Made by a program: the position numbers and the translations under genes. From Alteromonadaceae bacterium (GTDB lineage Bacteria; Pseudomonadota; Gammaproteobacteria; Pseudomonadales; Oleiphilaceae), in the NCBI GenBank assembly GCA_013393545.1, contig JABXHG010000597.1, positions 1 to 11,417 of the forward strand: a DNA stretch of 11,417 nt, given 5' to 3'. Positions 1-6,477 of the stretch are shown here, one piece after another. Positions within the stretch are counted from its first letter, which is position 1. The number at the start of each line of letters is the position of its first letter. The notes beneath the pieces are model-generated. The model searched no databases. It had not been told where the DNA came from and saw nothing but the letters and a program-made list of their open reading frames with translations.

Positions 1-2
1 GT

Positions 3-1241
3 CTCAACGGCGAAGGCGGGATGCGGCTGGGCAGCGCCGTGCTGTGCGCGATTAACCCCGAGAACAGTCTGATGATGGGCACCGCCGGCGTGGGCATGAC
101 CGGAATCGCCCGCGGCCTGGCCAAACTGGCCGACGCACCCTTTCTAAAGGTGGAGGCCACCAAGTTCACGGAAGTAGGCTATGTAGGCCGTGACGTGGAA
201 TCCATCATCCGTGATCTGGCCGATTCTGCGGTAAAAATGCTGCGCGAAAAGGAAATGAAGCTGCATGAAAACCGTGCCCTGGACGCTGCCGAAGAGCGCA
301 TCCTGGATGCCCTGATTCCACCGCCCCGGGATCTTCAGGAAGACAGCCAGCGCACCAGCAACGACTCTTCCACCCGCCAGCTGTTCCGCAAGAAATTGCG
401 GGAAGGTGAGTTAGACGACAAGGAAATCGAGATTGACCTGAGCAGTGGCGGTGGCGGCATGGAAATCATGGCGCCTCCCGGTATGGAAGAGATGACCAAC
501 CAGCTGCAGAGCATGTTCTCCAACATGTCTTCGGACAAGCGCAAAACCCGCAAGATGAAGGTCGCGGACGCACTCAAACATGCCCGTGACGAAGAAGCGG
601 CCAAGCTGGTGAACGAGGAAGAGATCAAGCAGAAGGCCATCGAGGCGGTCGAGCAAAACGGCATTGTCTTCCTGGACGAAATCGACAAGGTGGCCAAAAA
701 GGCCGAGAACAGCTCTTCAGACGTTTCCCGTGAAGGTGTCCAGCGTGACCTGCTGCCGCTGATCGAAGGCAGCACGGTGAGCACCAAATATGGCTCTGTG
801 CGCACCGACCACATTCTGTTCATTGCCTCTGGCGCGTTCCACTTGAGCAAGCCGTCAGACTTGATTCCGGAACTGCAGGGGCGCTTGCCCACCCGTGTGG
901 AGCTGCAGGCGCTGACACCGGAAGACTTCAAGCGCATTCTGACCGAGCCGGATGCCTCTCTGGTGCAGCAGTATGAAGCAATGATGGCGACTGAAGGGGT
1001 GAAACTGACGTTCGCTGACGAGGCAATTACCCGCCTGGCGGAAGTAGCCCACAAGGTCAACGAGACCACCGAAAACATCGGTGCCCGCCGCCTGCACACC
1101 GTGCTGGAACGTTTGCTGGAAAGCCTGTCCTTTGATGCGGGCGATCAGGTGAACGAGGCGTTTGAAGTCACCGCCGCCTATGTTGATGAAAAGCTGGGTG
1201 AGCTGGCTGAAGACGAAGATCTGAGCCGCTATATTCTGTAA
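3..1241 (+). CDS. hslU: HslU, ATPase subunit of the HslUV protease (5'-truncated)
   Basis: HslU is the AAA+ unfoldase that feeds substrates to the HslV peptidase in the cytoplasm. The frame is open to the left edge, so the ATG at 21 is internal and about 31 N-terminal residues are missing; 412 codons are visible. Walker B ([10 protein letters not shown], acidic pair at 675-680), the GRLP arginine-finger segment, the sensor-2 GARRLH motif and the C-terminal tail EDLSRYIL, which docks into HslV, are all intact. The family I-domain is present, with the [12 protein letters not shown] signature. Upstream hslV is expected just outside the window. The first 40 or so codons are odd: Walker A reads GTAGVGMT instead of GPTGVGKT (Met codon at 96-98), and the RNRWRRM segment is unrecognisable. 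From codon 42 onward conservation is normal. I infer sequence error near a contig end rather than a dead ATPase. The identification itself is secure. Confidence 0.97.
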   Translation, partial: LNGEGGMRLGSAVLCAINPENSLMMGTAGVGMTGIARGLAKLADAPFLKVEATKFTEVGYVGRDVESIIRDLADSAVKMLREKEMKLHENRALDAAEERILDALIPPPRDLQEDSQRTSNDSSTRQLFRKKLREGELDDKEIEIDLSSGGGGMEIMAPPGMEEMTNQLQSMFSNMSSDKRKTRKMKVADALKHARDEEAAKLVNEEEIKQKAIEAVEQNGIVFLDEIDKVAKKAENSSSDVSREGVQRDLLPLIEGSTVSTKYGSVRTDHILFIASGAFHLSKPSDLIPELQGRLPTRVELQALTPEDFKRILTEPDASLVQQYEAMMATEGVKLTFADEAITRLAEVAHKVNETTENIGARRLHTVLERLLESLSFDAGDQVNEAFEVTAAYVDEKLGELAEDEDLSRYIL

Positions 1242-1256
1242 GCACTCAAGTGTCTT

Positions 1257-1293
1257 AAAAAGGCCGGCAGGGAAACACCCTCCGGCCTTTTTT
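1257..1293. terminator. Bidirectional intrinsic terminator between hslU and ptsP
   Basis: A GGCCGG/CCGGCC stem is extended by GGG/CCC around an AAACA loop. It is flanked by a run of A on the left and six T on the right, so it forms a hairpin with a U-tract on either strand. It starts 15 bases after the hslU stop and ends 17 bases before the ptsP stop, so it can end both convergent transcripts. Confidence 0.92.
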
Positions 1294-1310
1294 ATTGCGC
1301 GCCCGGCGAG

Positions 1311-3617
1311 TTACGCAGACGTTTTCTTGGCCAGGGCAGCGGAGGACGACCGTGCCGGGCGCAGATACCGGCCAAAGCCTTCGTTGCGCAGCGCCAGGTC
1401 CACGCAGCTCTTGATCACATGCGGGGAATCCAGCAGCAGTACATCTTCCAGTAATTGCTGAGCCCAGGCGCGGCTAATGTTTCGAATCACTGATTTTACT
1501 TTCGGCAGACTCGCGGCGTTCATGGACAGGGAATCGTAACCCATTGCCATCAACAGTACCGCTCCGCCCGGGTCGCCGGCCAACTCGCCGCAAATACCCA
1601 CCGGCTTGCCTACCGAATGAGCATCCTGTGCCACGCGCACCAACGCCTGCAGCACGGCCGGATGATAGGAATGGTACAACTGCGCCACACGCGGGTTGTT
1701 GCGGTCTACCGCCAGCAGGTACTGGGTAAGATCGTTGGAGCCAACCGACAGAAAATCCACCCGCTCGGCCAGCTCCCGAATCTGGTACACCACCGCGGGC
1801 ACTTCCACCATCACACCCACTTTCGCCATGTGGATCTCGTAGCCCTCTTCCCGCACCTCGTGGTACACGCGGTAAATCAGGTGCAGGGATTCTTCCACTT
1901 CGGAGATGTTGCTGATCATTGGCAGCATGATCTGCAGATTGTTCAGCCCCTCGCTGGCCTTGAGCATGGCCCGCACCTGCACCAGGAAGATCTCCGGGTG
2001 ATCCAGGGTCACACGAATACCACGCCAGCCCAGGAACGGGTTTTCTTCCTGAATGGGAAAGTAGGTCAGCGCCTTGTCGCCGCCGATATCCAGCGTACGC
2101 ATGGTCACCGGATTGGGCGCGAAGGCCTCAAGCTGCTCCCGGTAATATTCCCGCTGTTCCTGTTCGGACGGAAAGCGGTCCTTGATCATGAACGGCACTT
2201 CGGTGCGGTACAGGCCAATGCCTTCGGCACCGTGGGAGAGCGAGCGGGCAACATCAGTCATCAGGCCGGTGTTCACCAGCAAGGCCACACGGTGGCCGTC
2301 AGTGGTTTCACAGGGCTTGTCACGCAGGGCCTCAAGGCCCCGGAACAACTCCGCCTCTTCGTCACAGATTTCCTGATAAAACGACCGCAACTCGGAAGAC
2401 GGTGAGGCAAACAACTGGCCTTCAAAGCCATCCACCACCAGCTCCTTGCCATCGAGCTGATTGACCGGGATATCCACCAGCCCCATCACCGTGGGTACGC
2501 CCATGGCGCGAGCCAGAATAGCCACGTGGGAGTTACTGGAGCCTTTCACCGACACCAGGCCAACCAGCCGGCCTTTTGGCACTTCGCCCAACATGGCGGG
2601 GGTAATTTCTTCGCTGACCAGTACCGTATGTTCCGGGTACTCAACGTTCTTTTCTTCGCCTTCCTGTAGGCGCGACAAGAGCCGGCGCCCGAGATCGCGA
2701 ATATCCACGGCCCGCTCACGCAGGTAATGGTCGTCCATCATCTCAAAGTGGCGAATATACTGCTTCACCACCTGTTTGAGCGCGCCCTGGGCCCAGACAC
2801 CATCGCGAATGCGGGCATCCACTTCGCCCGGCAAAGCCTTGTCACCCAGCATGCTTAGATAGACATCGAACAGCGCCAGTTCTTCCGGGCGTAATTGTGA
2901 CGACAAACGCTTGGCCACTCGCTGAATGTCTTCGCGCACGGTTTGCACCGCGGCACGGAACAGCTCCAGCTCCTGTTCGATATTCTCGGTGGCTTTCTCC
3001 GGCACCACGTCCAGATCGGCGGTGGAATACACCACCACCCCGGTGCCGATGGCAACACCCGGTGCACCGGGTACACCGTTAAAGCATATGTCTTTGGTTT
3101 CTTCGCCGGTGAGCGACAGGCCACTAATGGCCCCCGTGGCTTCGCTATGGGCGATCACACTGGCCAGCTGGGCGGAAACCGTGACCAGAAAGGCCTCTTC
3201 GCCTTCATCAAAACAACGGGAACTTTCCCGCTGCTGAACCACCAGCACGCCGAGCATTCGCCGGCGGTGGATAATGGGAACCCCCAAAAACGAACGAAAA
3301 CGCTCTTCACCCGTCTCCGGGAAATAGCGGTAGCGGGGGTGAGCGGGCGCGTCTTCCAGGTTGATAGGTTCTTCCCGGGCTCCCACCAGACCGACGAGGC
3401 CTTCGGAATGCCCCATACTGACCTTGCCCACAGATTCCTGGTACAGGCCTTCGGTGGCCATCAAAATATAGCGGTTTGAGGCCGGATCGAGCAGGTAAAC
3501 CGAGCACACCTCCGTGGCCATGGCCTCCTGTACCCGCGATACAATGATACGCAGTGCATCCTGGAGATCCCGGGCTGCATTCACTTCTTGTACTATGTTT
3601 CGCAGGATGCTCAGCAT
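1311..3617 (-). CDS. ptsP: PtsP, enzyme I of the nitrogen phosphotransferase system (EI-Ntr)
   Basis: PtsP takes phosphate from phosphoenolpyruvate and passes it to NPr and then EIIA-Ntr, a regulatory cascade tied to nitrogen and potassium status. The protein has 768 residues, close to the usual 750-760. A GAF sensor domain covers about 1-160. The enzyme I N-terminal domain follows, with the phospho-accepting His364 in GSSNSHVAIL. The C-terminal PEP-binding TIM barrel carries RTEVPFM (471-477), MVEVPA (603-608), GSNDLTQY (626-633) and the catalytic Cys676 in GICGELA. The ATG at 3615-3617 is 12 bases from the rppH stop, with a GGA-type ribosome site overlapping that stop, so it is probably co-transcribed with rppH, as in Escherichia coli and Pseudomonas. 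The partner genes ptsO and ptsN are not in the window. Confidence 0.97.
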   Translation of the reverse strand: MLSILRNIVQEVNAARDLQDALRIIVSRVQEAMATEVCSVYLLDPASNRYILMATEGLYQESVGKVSMGHSEGLVGLVGAREEPINLEDAPAHPRYRYFPETGEERFRSFLGVPIIHRRRMLGVLVVQQRESSRCFDEGEEAFLVTVSAQLASVIAHSEATGAISGLSLTGEETKDICFNGVPGAPGVAIGTGVVVYSTADLDVVPEKATENIEQELELFRAAVQTVREDIQRVAKRLSSQLRPEELALFDVYLSMLGDKALPGEVDARIRDGVWAQGALKQVVKQYIRHFEMMDDHYLRERAVDIRDLGRRLLSRLQEGEEKNVEYPEHTVLVSEEITPAMLGEVPKGRLVGLVSVKGSSNSHVAILARAMGVPTVMGLVDIPVNQLDGKELVVDGFEGQLFASPSSELRSFYQEICDEEAELFRGLEALRDKPCETTDGHRVALLVNTGLMTDVARSLSHGAEGIGLYRTEVPFMIKDRFPSEQEQREYYREQLEAFAPNPVTMRTLDIGGDKALTYFPIQEENPFLGWRGIRVTLDHPEIFLVQVRAMLKASEGLNNLQIMLPMISNISEVEESLHLIYRVYHEVREEGYEIHMAKVGVMVEVPAVVYQIRELAERVDFLSVGSNDLTQYLLAVDRNNPRVAQLYHSYHPAVLQALVRVAQDAHSVGKPVGICGELAGDPGGAVLLMAMGYDSLSMNAASLPKVKSVIRNISRAWAQQLLEDVLLLDSPHVIKSCVDLALRNEGFGRYLRPARSSSAALAKKTSA

Positions 3618-3629
3618 GGGCTCAGTCCG

Positions 3630-4163
3630 TCATTTATTGAATTCCTTCCGGCGCCGGTTCTGCTCGCCACTTCTCAACCACTGCTCCATATTATGGAACA
3701 GTCTGGGCGCCAGCTCCCGAAGAGCGCGCCGGTACACTTCTTTTTTGAATGAAACCACCTGCCCCAGCGGATACCAGTAGCTGACCCACTGCCATCCGTC
3801 GAATTCCGGTGAATCGGTGCCATCCACACGTACGTGCGCGTCTGGCGATAACATCCTCAGCAGGAACCATTTCTGTTTTTGCCCCACGCATACGGGGTGC
3901 GAGTTGTAGCGTACCATCCGCCGTGGCAGTCGATACCGCAGCCAGCCCCGCGTGCAGCTGATGATTTCCACATCGCTGGCACTGAGGCCGATTTCTTCTG
4001 CCAGCTCCCGATACAGTGCCTCTTCCGGCGATTCGTCGTTCTTGATACCGCCCTGGGGAAACTGCCAGGAGTCTTGCCCTATTCGCCTTGCCCAGAGCAC
4101 TTCGCCCCTGTGGTTGGCCAGAATGATTCCGACGTTGGGTCTGAAACCGTCTTTATCGATCAC
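3630..4163 (-). CDS. rppH: RppH, RNA 5'-pyrophosphohydrolase (Nudix)
   Basis: RppH removes pyrophosphate from the 5' triphosphate end of mRNA and so opens it to RNase E decay. The protein has 177 residues. The N-terminal segment [14 protein letters not shown], the motif DSWQFPQGG and the Nudix box G38-x5-E44-x7-R52-E53-L-A-E56-E57-I-G-L60 are all present, as is the family segment [12 protein letters not shown]. The start is a GTG (RC of 4161-4163), set by a GAGAGGA ribosome site seven bases upstream; the next residues match the usual RppH N terminus, which makes this start convincing. It is the first gene of a probable rppH-ptsP operon and is divergent from the HAD phosphatase gene. I could not identify a convincing -35/-10 pair upstream. 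Confidence 0.96.
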   Translation of the reverse strand: MIDKDGFRPNVGIILANHRGEVLWARRIGQDSWQFPQGGIKNDESPEEALYRELAEEIGLSASDVEIISCTRGWLRYRLPRRMVRYNSHPVCVGQKQKWFLLRMLSPDAHVRVDGTDSPEFDGWQWVSYWYPLGQVVSFKKEVYRRALRELAPRLFHNMEQWLRSGEQNRRRKEFNK

Positions 4164-4266
4164 GGCACAGTCCTCTCAAAATAAGTCGGCTGCCAGTCAC
4201 TTTTGTACTGGCGACAATTGTCCAAGTTGCTCTCATTCTTGCAGAAACCCAAGGCGCGGGCAAACA

Positions 4267-4317
4267 GAGCCTTTCGCTCTCCAGAAAAGAGCCTTCAGCT
4301 ATTCAGAAAAGAGCCTT
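4267..4317. repeat. 22-bp-period tandem repeat (about 2.3 copies)
   Basis: The heptamer GAGCCTT begins at 4267, 4289 and 4311, exactly 22 bases apart. Units 1 and 2 (4267-4288 and 4289-4310) match at 18 of 22 positions. The 14-mer CAGAAAAGAGCCTT is exact at 4282-4295 and 4304-4317. The array ends 65 bases upstream of the TTG start of the HAD gene. A period near two helical turns would fit a tandem operator on one DNA face, but replication slippage would look the same. Confidence 0.75.
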
Positions 4318-4370
4318 GATTCCGTGGGCATGATAGACTTCGGCTTTTAATAACAAGCTTGACAACCACG

Positions 4371-4376
4371 GGAGGA
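4371..4376 (+). promoter_or_regulatory. Ribosome binding site that fixes the TTG start of the HAD gene
   Basis: GGAGGA lies six bases before the TTG at 4383. The upstream in-frame TTG at 4359 has no ribosome site and would add eight residues not expected before the conserved FDLDNTLL motif. Confidence 0.85.
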
Positions 4377-4382
4377 CGTCAC

Positions 4383-5039
4383 TTGACGCTTGCGATTTTC
4401 GATCTGGACAACACCCTGCTCAACGGTGACAGCGACCACGCCTGGGGCGAATTTCTGGTGGATGAAGGACTGGTGGATGAAGACGAATACCGCCGTGCGA
4501 ACGATCAGTTTTACCAGGAATACCTGAATGGCGAGCTGGATATCTTTCACTACCAGCGGTTTGTACTGCGCCCGCTCGCCAGCCACAGCATGGAAGAGCT
4601 TGAGCGTTGGCGTGAAGCTTTCATGGCGAAAAAAGTCGCTCCGATGATGCAGAAAAAAGCAGCGGAGTTATTGGCTCATCACCGGGAGCAGGGCCACACC
4701 CTGATGATCATTACCGCCACCAACCGATTCATTACCGAACCGATTGCCGCAGAACTGGGCGTGGAACACCTGATTGCCACCGAGCCGGAACTGGTGAACG
4801 GACGCTTCACCGGAGAAGTAGCCGGCACGCCCAGCTTTCAGGACGGCAAAGTGGAACGCCTGCACGACTGGCTGGCGGGTAATGCAGAAAACCTGGAGGG
4901 TGCCTGGTTCTACAGCGATTCGCGCAACGATGTGCCGTTGCTGGAGAAAGTGGATAACCCGGTGGCCGTCGACCCGGACCCCACACTGGAGCAAGTGGCC
5001 CGGGATAACGGCTGGAAAGTCATGTCCTTGCGGGATTAG
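4383..5039 (+). CDS. HAD-superfamily phosphatase, SerB-like (HAD-IB)
   Basis: This is a 218-residue phosphomonoesterase of the haloacid dehalogenase superfamily. Motif I is FDLDNTLL, with nucleophile Asp7 and acid Asp9. Motif II is Thr111 in IITATN, motif III is Lys156, and motif IV is DSRNDVPLL (Asp179, Asp183). A helical cap of the C1 type, rich in charged residues, covers about 15-90. The segment [11 protein letters not shown] is typical of the group found beside rppH in Pseudomonas. From memory, the P. aeruginosa member at that locus has been reported as a histidinol-phosphate phosphatase, so a role in histidine synthesis is plausible. Phosphoserine phosphatase is the other obvious candidate; the sequence alone does not decide. 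Start is TTG. Its TAG stop overlaps the stop of convergent gcvH. No signal peptide is seen. Confidence 0.9.
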   Translation: MTLAIFDLDNTLLNGDSDHAWGEFLVDEGLVDEDEYRRANDQFYQEYLNGELDIFHYQRFVLRPLASHSMEELERWREAFMAKKVAPMMQKKAAELLAHHREQGHTLMIITATNRFITEPIAAELGVEHLIATEPELVNGRFTGEVAGTPSFQDGKVERLHDWLAGNAENLEGAWFYSDSRNDVPLLEKVDNPVAVDPDPTLEQVARDNGWKVMSLRD

Positions 5040-5428
5040 CCTTCCGAGGCGGCATGCTCGGCGTAGGCGGTGGCATCCATCAGGCCATCAAGCTCGCCGG
5101 CATCCGCCAGCTTGACTCGAAACAGCCAACCTTCGCCGTAGGGGTCTTCGTTGACCAGTTCCGGCTCGTCTTCCAGCTTTTCATTCACCGCCAGCACCTC
5201 ACCGGTAACCGGGCTGAACACGTCGGAAGCGGATTTGACAGATTCGGCTACAGCGGCCTCTTCGCCGCCATTAACCGTAACGCCCACTTCAGGCACTTCC
5301 ACGAACACGATGTCGCCCAGCTGTGCCTGAGCAAAATCGGTAATCCCCACGGTGGCGGTGCCGTCATCGGCCACCCGCACCCACTGGTGGGTTTCAATGT
5401 ATTTGAGATCGGCCGGGGTTTCACTCAT
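5036..5428 (-). CDS. gcvH: GcvH, lipoyl carrier (H) protein of the glycine cleavage system
   Basis: GcvH carries the lipoyl arm that moves the aminomethyl group from the P protein to the T protein and returns to the L protein. The protein has 130 residues, the normal length. The lipoylated lysine is Lys65 in ESVKSASD, and the typical segments [30 protein letters not shown] and NEDPYGEGW are all present. The ATG at 5426-5428 has an AGGA ribosome site about nine bases upstream. It stands alone: gcvT and gcvP are not next to it. Instead it lies 46 bases behind metR on the same strand with no terminator visible between, so it may be read from the metR promoter. It converges on the HAD gene with overlapping stop codons. 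Confidence 0.97.
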   Translation of the reverse strand: MSETPADLKYIETHQWVRVADDGTATVGITDFAQAQLGDIVFVEVPEVGVTVNGGEEAAVAESVKSASDVFSPVTGEVLAVNEKLEDEPELVNEDPYGEGWLFRVKLADAGELDGLMDATAYAEHAASEG

Positions 5429-5474
5429 GGTGCTTGTTCCTGTCTGAATTTTTGCCGCAGTTTAACCGAAGAGA

Positions 5475-6365
5475 CTAGCTCCAGCGAACCTCTCGCGCCA
5501 GCCGGATGAAGGCAGCCAGATAATCCAGTGATTCGTCCCGCTCCCGACAGCCCAGAAATATCTGTTTCGGCATCCCCTCGCGTCCAAGCCGCAAGGCTTT
5601 GATGGGCATGGTCTGCGCATAGTCGTCCACCAGCCAACGAGGCAAAGCGGTTACACCCCGCCCGGCGGCCACCATTTGCAGCATGATATCGGTGGTTTCA
5701 ATGGTTTTGTGCCTTGCCGGCGAACAGTGAGCGGGCAGGAAAAACCGGGTAAAAATATCCAGCCGCTCGGCAGCCACCGGGTAGGTAATCAGGGTCTCTT
5801 TTTCCAGCTGTTGCGGCTCAACCCACTCACTGCCGGCTAGTTGATGGCCCACCGGCACCACCAATACCTGTTCGTAATCAAACACCGGCTTAAACAACAC
5901 GCCGGGGCGATGCAGCGGGTCCGGTGTCACCAGCAAATCAATGTCATGGCCAAACAGCGCGCCCATGCCGCCGAACTGGAATTCCTGTTTTACGTCGACA
6001 TCCACATCCGGCCACTGGCGCAAATACGGCCCCACCACTTTCAACAACCACTGATAGCAAGGGTGGCACTCCATCCCTACTCGCAGACTACCCCGCTGGC
6101 CTTTGGCAATCTGCCGTACCAGCATTTCCGCATGCTCAAATTGCGGTAAAAGGCGGTTTGCCAGCCCCAGTAACTGCTCACCGGCCTGGGTAAAGCGCAG
6201 CTGCCGGCCTTCACGCGTCCACACTGGCGTGCCCAGTTGTTGCTCCAGCTTACGCATGGCATGGCTCAGCGCCGACTGCGTAAGGTGAAGGGTATCCGCT
6301 GCGGCGGTTAGCGAGCCCTGGCGCTCGATGGCTCGCAGTATTTCCAGATGATGTCGCTCTATCAT
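5475..6365 (-). CDS. metR: MetR, LysR-type regulator of methionine synthesis
   Basis: MetR is a LysR-family activator that uses homocysteine as co-effector to control metE and related genes. The 296-residue protein starts MIERHHLEILRAIERQGSLT, aligning with the start of E. coli MetR. The winged helix-turn-helix lies at about 18-40 (SLTAAADTLHLTQSALSHAM). The effector domain shows family segments VGMECHPCYQWL, FDYEQVLV, ETLITYPV and QMVAAGRGVTALPRW. An in-frame ATG at 6417-6419 would add 18 residues, but its GAGGG abuts the start codon and the added residues are not family-like, so I place the start at 6365. It is divergent from metE, the classic arrangement, and the shared spacer holds MetR boxes. 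Likely self-repressed, because one box overlaps its own -10. Confidence 0.95.
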   Translation of the reverse strand: MIERHHLEILRAIERQGSLTAAADTLHLTQSALSHAMRKLEQQLGTPVWTREGRQLRFTQAGEQLLGLANRLLPQFEHAEMLVRQIAKGQRGSLRVGMECHPCYQWLLKVVGPYLRQWPDVDVDVKQEFQFGGMGALFGHDIDLLVTPDPLHRPGVLFKPVFDYEQVLVVPVGHQLAGSEWVEPQQLEKETLITYPVAAERLDIFTRFFLPAHCSPARHKTIETTDIMLQMVAAGRGVTALPRWLVDDYAQTMPIKALRLGREGMPKQIFLGCRERDESLDYLAAFIRLAREVRWS

Positions 6366-6374
6366 GGCTATCCG

Positions 6375-6387
6375 TGAATTTTGTTCA
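6375..6387. promoter_or_regulatory. MetR binding box 1 (perfect consensus)
   Basis: TGAATTTTGTTCA matches TGAA-N5-TTCA, the MetR consensus known from enteric bacteria, at all eight defined positions. It lies in the metR-metE spacer, ten bases from the metR start codon and within the predicted metR leader. Confidence 0.85.
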
Positions 6388-6395
6388 TGAGTTGG

Positions 6396-6408
6396 TGAAA
6401 TAATACCA
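6396..6408. promoter_or_regulatory. Possible second, degenerate MetR box
   Basis: TGAAATAATACCA keeps the TGAA half and two of four bases of the TTCA half. It begins exactly 21 bp after box 1, which puts both on the same DNA face. It coincides with the predicted extended -10 of metR and lies just upstream of the weak metE -35 candidate, so binding here could both repress metR and activate metE. Confidence 0.5.
6400..6408 (-). promoter_or_regulatory. Extended -10 promoter element for metR
   Basis: On the minus strand the sequence reads TGGTATTAT, an extended -10 (TG-N-TATTAT). The start of transcription would fall near 6393, giving a leader of about 28 bases to the metR ATG. I see no good -35, which is usual for extended -10 promoters. 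Confidence 0.6.
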
Positions 6409-6410
6409 TT

Positions 6411-6438
6411 TTTATTCATCCCTCGATCACCCTAACCT
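6411..6438 (+). promoter_or_regulatory. Weak candidate metE promoter
   Basis: TTTATT (6411-6416) and TAACCT (6433-6438) are separated by 16 bases. Both hexamers are poor, as expected for a promoter that depends on MetR. Initiation near 6445 would give a leader of about 33 bases, too short for a riboswitch. Confidence 0.35.
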
Positions 6439-6477
6439 TGGCTGCCTTTTCCGACAGACAACGCCAAGGACATCATC

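Larger units (their letters stand above)
4164..4382. other. Divergent intergenic region between rppH and the HAD phosphatase gene
   Basis: These 219 bases have no gene that I can support and should contain the promoters for both flanking genes. On the rppH side there is an inverted repeat GCCAGT (4192-4197) / ACTGGC (4207-4212), immediately followed by the perfect palindrome GACAATTGTC (4213-4222). On the HAD side there is a 22-bp tandem repeat (listed separately). I looked for sigma-70 hexamers on both strands and found only weak candidates, so I do not call promoters. Confidence 0.6.

Noticed and set aside
335..1099. A 254-codon minus-strand open frame opposite hslU
   Set aside because: The plus strand encodes unmistakable HslU over the same bases. 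The minus frame is a serine- and arginine-rich shadow with no family signature or ribosome site.
1617..2405. A 262-codon plus-strand open frame opposite ptsP
   Set aside because: It is histidine-rich low-complexity antisense of conserved PtsP sequence; no independent start signal or domain.
4183..4222. Hairpin plus GACAATTGTC palindrome as an rppH operator
   Set aside because: Short palindromes of this size occur by chance and I cannot match them to a known regulator or place them against a promoter; recorded in the intergenic entry only.
6366..6419. Longer MetR start at 6419
   Set aside because: The added 18 residues are not seen in the family, the candidate ribosome site touches the ATG, and the extension would contain the MetR boxes and the metR -10.
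6388..6477. Cobalamin riboswitch in front of metE
   Set aside because: Some bacteria place one here, but the leader would be only about 33 bases from the predicted start and shows no B12-box-like sequence. MetR control explains the region.
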